Below are positions 60,203 through 64,000 of a DNA stretch of 64,000 nucleotides, in pieces. Origin of the DNA: Rhizobium sp. BK251. GTDB lineage: Bacteria > Pseudomonadota > Alphaproteobacteria > Rhizobiales > Rhizobiaceae. The DNA lies in contig NZ_SLUQ01000002.1 of the NCBI RefSeq assembly GCF_004345245.1, positions 606,105-670,104 of the forward strand. Direction: 5' to 3'. The notes under the pieces are model-generated. The model did not search any database, was not told the DNA's origin, and saw only the letters and a list, made by a program, of their open reading frames with translations. Numbering within the stretch: the stretch's first letter is position 1; each line of letters opens with the position of its first letter. The translations under genes and the position numbers were made by a program.

Positions 60203-61270
60203 CTATGACTTGTAGATCAGCCAGCTCTTGGTGAAATCCTTCTGCATGCCGTCCTGATAGACGACTGTGCAGTTGCGGCCGGCATTCTTCGCGCAATAGA
60301 GGGCGATATCGGCCTTGCTGTAGAGCTCGCCGGGGTCACCGGCGGTCGAGGCCATGCAGATGCCGAGCGAGATGGTGATCGGGCCGTAGTTGACGCGGGT
60401 ACGCGAGTTCTTGAACGGCGTCGTCTCGAGCGTGCGGCGGATGCGCTCGCAAAGCGCCTGGATCTCCTCGAGCGTGTTGCCCTCGAAGATCAGCGCGAAT
60501 TCCTCGCCGCCGGTGCGTGCGACGAAGACTTCGCGACGCACATTGGCGCGGATCACGGATGCGACGGTCGCTAGAATCTTGTCGCCGACCGGATGGCCGT
60601 AGGTGTCGTTGACCTTCTTGAAGTGGTCGATATCGACCAGCACGAGTGCCGCGACGGGCAGCGTGATGGGATTGTTGTAGATGGCTGCAAGCCGGTCGTC
60701 GAAGGCACGGCGGTTGGCCAGGCGGGTCAGCGAGTCGGTATTGGCGATGCGCTTGTACTCGTCGAGTTCCTTGCGGACCTGGTCCATCTCCTGCGAGCGC
60801 TGGGTCATGTCCTCGACCGTGCGTTCGCCGTGGGCCATCGTGTCGCCCGTCGCCTCGGTCAGGATCGCGATGGCATTCTGGAGGAGGTCGGCGCTGGAGT
60901 GGCTTTTCGAGCTGATGCGCTTGAACGTCTCACCGAGAAGCTTGTTGTAGCTTTCGAGAGATGTCTGTTCCTGCCTGAGGACACGCAGCACGCCGTCGAG
61001 TTCGGTAATGATGCGCGAATGGGCATCATCGAAGATCCGGCCGGGATTGTGGTTGAAATGCTGGGCGCTGATTGCGTCCAGTTCTTCCTGGGTCGCGTGG
61101 CCGCCAAGGGCCGCCAGTTCGCGGGTGAGCGTCGGATTGGCGCCGATATAGGCTTCATAGAAGAGTTCGTAGTTGCGCGGGATCGGCGCGACGCCCATGG
61201 TCCTCATGGCATAGGTAATCTGACCTGCCACGTCCGGAACCGGCGCCTTTGGCGCAACGACCGTACTCAT
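60203..61270 (-). CDS. GGDEF-domain diguanylate cyclase
   Basis: A 355-residue protein. The N-terminal ~170 residues contain no membrane segment and are largely helical (MGVAPIPRNYELFYEAYIGA; FNHNPGRIFDDAHSRIITEL), a soluble input domain shared by several rhizobial GGDEF proteins. A coiled coil leads to the GGDEF domain: NTDSLTRLANRRAFDDRLAA, LVDIDHFKKVNDTYGHPVGD and the active site RTGGEEFALIFEG. The inhibitory I-site RxxD is not conserved (RREV at that position), so product feedback is probably weak. Predicted to make cyclic di-GMP in the cytoplasm. Confidence 0.93.
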   Translation of the reverse strand: MSTVVAPKAPVPDVAGQITYAMRTMGVAPIPRNYELFYEAYIGANPTLTRELAALGGHATQEELDAISAQHFNHNPGRIFDDAHSRIITELDGVLRVLRQEQTSLESYNKLLGETFKRISSKSHSSADLLQNAIAILTEATGDTMAHGERTVEDMTQRSQEMDQVRKELDEYKRIANTDSLTRLANRRAFDDRLAAIYNNPITLPVAALVLVDIDHFKKVNDTYGHPVGDKILATVASVIRANVRREVFVARTGGEEFALIFEGNTLEEIQALCERIRRTLETTPFKNSRTRVNYGPITISLGICMASTAGDPGELYSKADIALYCAKNAGRNCTVVYQDGMQKDFTKSWLIYKS

Positions 61271-61813
61271 TCGGCGAACTCCCCGTCAAATTCAAAGACA
61301 ACCTCACTTTTCGTAGCGTAAAATTCTTTGAAAAAGATTAAAGGCAGCATTACCAAAGATCACATGCAACATGTCCGTCCGACAGGACTCGCGTGTAATC
61401 TCATGATTTTGCAACGTTATTTCCTTGGCTTCGTGCCCAAGCGATGGCTAAATAAATCACTAGGCTATTTCCTTCCTGTGATTGCAACCTATGGTAATCA
61501 TGCGACGAGATGACCGTCAACGCAGCGTTGACAATCGGTTCGCAAAGTTCGCTCTTATTGTTCAGCGCAGACGACCTTACTTTGTTGGGGAGTTTCGAGG
61601 CGAGCCCGGTGGGGCATTGCCATCGCGCGCACAGCCCTCGGGTTGCCTGTCGCATTGGCATGCCAGCCACGGCATTTTGCCTCAAGTAGCGCTCGGTTTC
61701 GGCAAGATCGGCCGGGACAACAGGAATAGGACATCATCTCGCCGTGACGATTCGAGTCGGCGAGCCGCTGGTGCCGATGCCGGCATCGAACCGTCAGGAA
61801 AAGGCAGAAGACA
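61271..61813. other. Long intergenic region (543 bases)
   Basis: Between the divergent GGDEF gene and a small plus-strand gene. The only clear structure is a 17-bp palindrome GTCAACG-CAG-CGTTGAC at 61516-61532 that overlaps a TTGACA (61528-61533). Open frames on both strands at 61482-62058 show no gene-like features. No tRNA or repeat was recognised. Confidence 0.4.
61516..61532. promoter_or_regulatory. Palindrome overlapping a possible -35 element
   Basis: GTCAACG/CGTTGAC with a three-base centre, overlapping TTGACA at 61528-61533 on the plus strand. This layout would suit a repressor operator covering a promoter, but no convincing -10 is seen at the expected distance. Confidence 0.4.
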
Positions 61814-62038
61814 ATGGATAAGTCTCGCCATATTTCTCCGCTGATTCTGCTCCTCGTCATGGTGGCGGCGTCGGGATACATGCTGGTCCATATCGGGGCC
61901 TTCAAGGGTGCGTTCCAGACGAAGATCCTGGCAACGCTGACTTCCGACGACGTCCTCTTCCCTGATGGTGTCGACGCAACCGGACAGGTTTCCTCGCTTG
62001 CCAAGACCGACCCCAATCTGACCTCTTCAATCCGATAG
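61814..62038 (+). CDS. Small membrane or secreted protein of unknown function
   Basis: A 74-residue frame with a basic start (MDKSRH), one hydrophobic segment (ISPLILLLVMVAASGYMLVH, residues 7-26) and a polar Asp/Ser/Thr-rich tail. AGGAAAAGG lies about nine bases upstream of ATG 61814. It resembles a small anchored envelope protein. No family is recognised, and it could be a chance frame, but the membrane segment and start site favour a gene. Confidence 0.5.
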   Translation: MDKSRHISPLILLLVMVAASGYMLVHIGAFKGAFQTKILATLTSDDVLFPDGVDATGQVSSLAKTDPNLTSSIR

Positions 62039-62088
62039 CCGCCTGCAGTCACCCGCACTGTCCGGCCGTCCCCCTGCGGCCCGACGCG

Positions 62089-63696
62089 TCAGCCGAGATT
62101 GAGCTCCTGGAAGAAGTCGTTGCCCTTGTCGTCGATGACGATGAAGGCCGGGAAATCCTCGACCTCTATCTTCCAGACGGCCTCCATGCCGAGCTCCGCA
62201 TACTCAAGCACTTCCACCTTCTTGATGCAGTCCTGGGCGAGACGCGCGGCCGGGCCGCCGATCGAGCCGAGATAGAAGCCGCCATGCGTCTTGCAGGCCT
62301 CGCGCACGGCGCGCGAGCGGTTGCCCTTGGCGAGCATCACCATGGAGCCGCCGAAGGACTGGAACTGGTCGACATAGCTATCCATGCGGCCGGCGGTCGT
62401 CGGGCCGAATGAGCCGGAGGCGTAACCGGCCGGCGTCTTGGCCGGGCCTGCGTAGTAGACCGGATGGTTCTTCATGTAGTCCGGCATGCCTTCGCCTCTT
62501 TCCAGCCGCTCGCGGATCTTGGCATGGGCTAGGTCGCGGGCGACGATGATGGTACCGGAGAGCGAGAGGCGCGTCTTCACTGCATGCCTCGAGAGCTCGG
62601 CCAATATCTCGCTCATCGGCTGGTTGAGGTCGACACGGACCATCGATTCCGACAGTTTCGCTTCGTCGATCTCGGGCATGTATTTCGAAGGATCGGTCTC
62701 GAGCTGCTCGATGAAGATGCCGTCGCGGGTGATCCTGCCTTTGGCCTGGCGGTCGGCGGAACAGGAAACGCCGAGGCCGATCGGCAGCGAGGCGCCGTGG
62801 CGGGGCAGGCGGATAACGCGCACATCATGACAGAAATACTTGCCGCCGAACTGGGCGCCGACGCCGAGGCTCTGCGTCAGCTTGTGGATTTCCTTCTCCA
62901 TCTCGACGTCGCGGAAGGCATGGCCGTTCTCCGAACCTTCGGTCGGCAGGTCGTCGAGGTAGCGCGTCGAGGCGAGCTTGACGGTCTTCAGGTTCATCTC
63001 CGCCGAGGTGCCGCCGATCACGATCGCAAGATGGTAGGGGGGACAGGCCGCTGTACCCAAGGTGAGGATCTTCTCCTTGAGGAAGTCCAGCATGCGGTCA
63101 TGGGTCAGGAGCGAGGGCGTGCCCTGGTAAAGGAAGGTCTTGTTGGCCGAGCCGCCACCCTTGGCGACGAAGAGGAAGTCATAGCTGTCCGTGCCTTCCT
63201 CGTAGATGTCGATCTGGGCCGGCAGGTTGTTCTTGGTGTTCTTCTCCTCGAACATCTTGATCGGTGCGAGCTGCGAATAGCGCAGGTTCTTCTTCTCGTA
63301 GGCATCGAGAACGCCGCTGGCGAGCGCCGAATAGTCGCCACCCTCAGTCCAGACGCGTCGACCTTTCTTCGCCATGATGATCGCCGTACCCGTATCCTGG
63401 CACATGGGCAGCACGCCGCCCGCGGCAATATTGGCGTTCTTCAGGAGGTCGTAGGCGACGAAACGGTCGTTCTCGGTCGCTTCGGGGTCATCGAGGATCG
63501 CGGCCAGCTGCTTCAGGTGGCCGGGGCGCAGGAGATGGTTGATGTCGGCGAAAGCGGTTTCCGCCAGCAGCCGCATTCCCTCGGGCTCGACGGTCAGGAT
63601 CTCCTGTCCCTTGAAGGTATCGACGGATACGAAATCGCCGCTGATCTTGCGATAGGGCGTGCTGTCCTTGGCGAGAGGGAAGAGATCATCAGCCAT
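62089..63696 (-). CDS. fumA: Class I fumarate hydratase (Fe-S)
   Basis: Converts fumarate to malate in the TCA cycle using an oxygen-sensitive 4Fe-4S cluster. The 535-residue protein has the N-terminal alpha domain with [20 protein letters not shown] (Cys ligand), [38 protein letters not shown] (Cys ligand) and [14 protein letters not shown] (Cys ligand). The beta domain has [38 protein letters not shown] and [15 protein letters not shown]. Alpha and beta parts are fused, as in other class I single-chain enzymes. Confidence 0.95.
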   Translation of the reverse strand: MADDLFPLAKDSTPYRKISGDFVSVDTFKGQEILTVEPEGMRLLAETAFADINHLLRPGHLKQLAAILDDPEATENDRFVAYDLLKNANIAAGGVLPMCQDTGTAIIMAKKGRRVWTEGGDYSALASGVLDAYEKKNLRYSQLAPIKMFEEKNTKNNLPAQIDIYEEGTDSYDFLFVAKGGGSANKTFLYQGTPSLLTHDRMLDFLKEKILTLGTAACPPYHLAIVIGGTSAEMNLKTVKLASTRYLDDLPTEGSENGHAFRDVEMEKEIHKLTQSLGVGAQFGGKYFCHDVRVIRLPRHGASLPIGLGVSCSADRQAKGRITRDGIFIEQLETDPSKYMPEIDEAKLSESMVRVDLNQPMSEILAELSRHAVKTRLSLSGTIIVARDLAHAKIRERLERGEGMPDYMKNHPVYYAGPAKTPAGYASGSFGPTTAGRMDSYVDQFQSFGGSMVMLAKGNRSRAVREACKTHGGFYLGSIGGPAARLAQDCIKKVEVLEYAELGMEAVWKIEVEDFPAFIVIDDKGNDFFQELNLG

Positions 63697-63774
63697 CGAA
63701 TGGACCTTTCGTGCGGGCCGGAAAAGAAAGTCGCACCTGCTCTATTCGCGCCACCAGGCAATTGCAATCACTCT

Positions 63775-63790
63775 AAAACCTGCTGGTTTT
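63775..63790. terminator. Weak hairpin between ABC ATPase and fumarase genes
   Basis: AAAACC/GGTTTT with a four-base loop, 19 bases beyond the stop of the minus-strand ABC gene. It is short and A/T-rich, so only a tentative terminator. Confidence 0.3.
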
Positions 63791-63808
63791 CCTCAAGAAA
63801 AACGATGC

Positions 63809-64000
63809 TCATGCCATGACGAAGTGGCCGTTTTCGATCTGCCGGTATGATCGTTTCTCCGGGACGTATCCGGCTGGCCGGACGGGGCTCTTGAGTTCGT
63901 CGGCTGTGAGGTTTCTGCGGATGCCGCGGCGAGCGGGATCGGGGACGGGGACGGCGGCCATCAGCTTCTTGGTATAGGGATGCTGGGGATTTTCGAAGAC
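63809..64000 (-). CDS. Peptide/oligopeptide ABC transporter ATPase, C-terminal fragment
   Basis: The gene enters from the right edge; 63 residues are visible. VFENPQHPYTKKLMAAVPVP followed by DPARRGIRRNL is the conserved C-terminal helper region of OppD/OppF/GsiA-type ATPases that drive peptide or glutathione import. The stop is TGA at 63809-63811. The Walker motifs lie outside the window. Confidence 0.8.
   Translation of the reverse strand, partial: VFENPQHPYTKKLMAAVPVPDPARRGIRRNLTADELKSPVRPAGYVPEKRSYRQIENGHFVMA

Noticed and set aside
61482..62058. Overlapping open frames of 120 (plus) and 167 (minus) codons
   Set aside because: Arg/Ser/Ala-rich without motifs or good start sites; the region is better read as intergenic plus the small gene at 61814.
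1..64000. CRISPR arrays, insertion sequences, prophage, tRNA or rRNA genes
   Set aside because: Looked for regularly spaced repeats, transposase or integrase motifs and tRNA TpsiC-type sequences by eye; apart from the tmRNA none was found.

Overview
The window looks like a chromosomal segment of a Rhizobiaceae alphaproteobacterium, most likely Ensifer/Sinorhizobium or a close relative. This rests on recognisable gene families and signals, not on a database search. The pointers are: a permuted two-piece tmRNA with the alphaproteobacterial tag ANDNYAEARLAA; alphaproteobacterial SspB; RHH, DUF4169, DUF1289, DUF2000 and Usg small proteins; a CTATAT-type -10 box; a rhizobial intergenic palindromic repeat at 29271-29363; and uniformly high GC. 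There are no rRNA genes, tRNA genes, insertion sequences, prophage genes or CRISPR arrays that I can see, so the segment appears to be core chromosome.

Layout. 1-7.3 kb: prmA, a 56-codon gene with its own promoter and terminator signals, an Xaa-Pro aminopeptidase, the azlCD branched-chain amino-acid exporter, panBC and pncA. 7.6-16.9 kb: UvrD-type helicase, an RND efflux pair, a stand-alone flagellin and an ASCH/winged-helix protein. 17-25.9 kb: OmpA-type lipoprotein, DUF2000 / AraC / AbrB-type permease, an FAD D-2-hydroxyacid dehydrogenase and a large AsmA protein. 25.9-27.4 kb, minus strand: ssrA, sspB, DUF4169, RHH. 27.6-32.7 kb: thyA, a LMW-phosphatase/ArsC-fold protein without its catalytic Cys, a clan AA aspartic protease with DUF1289, divergent cobS/cobT, and dgkA. 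32.8-39.5 kb: PleC/DivJ-type kinase, nuclease, UDG-like protein, Lrp regulator, oxalate decarboxylase, AlkD-like protein, 3-hydroxyisobutyrate dehydrogenase family protein. 39.7-44.8 kb: sulfonate uptake and desulfonation operon with two tandem ssuA paralogues. 44.8-52.1 kb: unknown multi-spanning protein, GST, TPR methyltransferase, DUF2270, Usg, and a basic amino-acid ABC system with a hairpin terminator/attenuator after the binding-protein gene. 52.4-64 kb: an OmpA protein with a long Pro/Ala/Glu linker, a molybdenum-cofactor operon (moaA, EamA, mobA, mobB), DUF971, LtrA, a PPOX flavoprotein, a GGDEF protein, class I fumarase, and the end of a peptide ABC ATPase.

The observation I find most worth following is at 26.2-27.4 kb. 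The tmRNA gene, its ClpXP adaptor SspB and a DUF4169 protein lie in a row on one strand. The N-terminus of the DUF4169 protein (IVNLRQFRKKQ) closely resembles the C-terminal tail of SspB (VVSLDAFRKKQ), which in SspB proteins docks on ClpX. This suggests, as inference only, that DUF4169 may also dock on ClpX. Other notable points are the Cys-to-Gly change in the ArsC-like protein, the lone flagellin, the duplicated ssuA genes preceded by an identical 11-bp motif, an inserted loop in ThyA that coincides with a perfect DNA hairpin, and the unrecognised 547-residue membrane protein.
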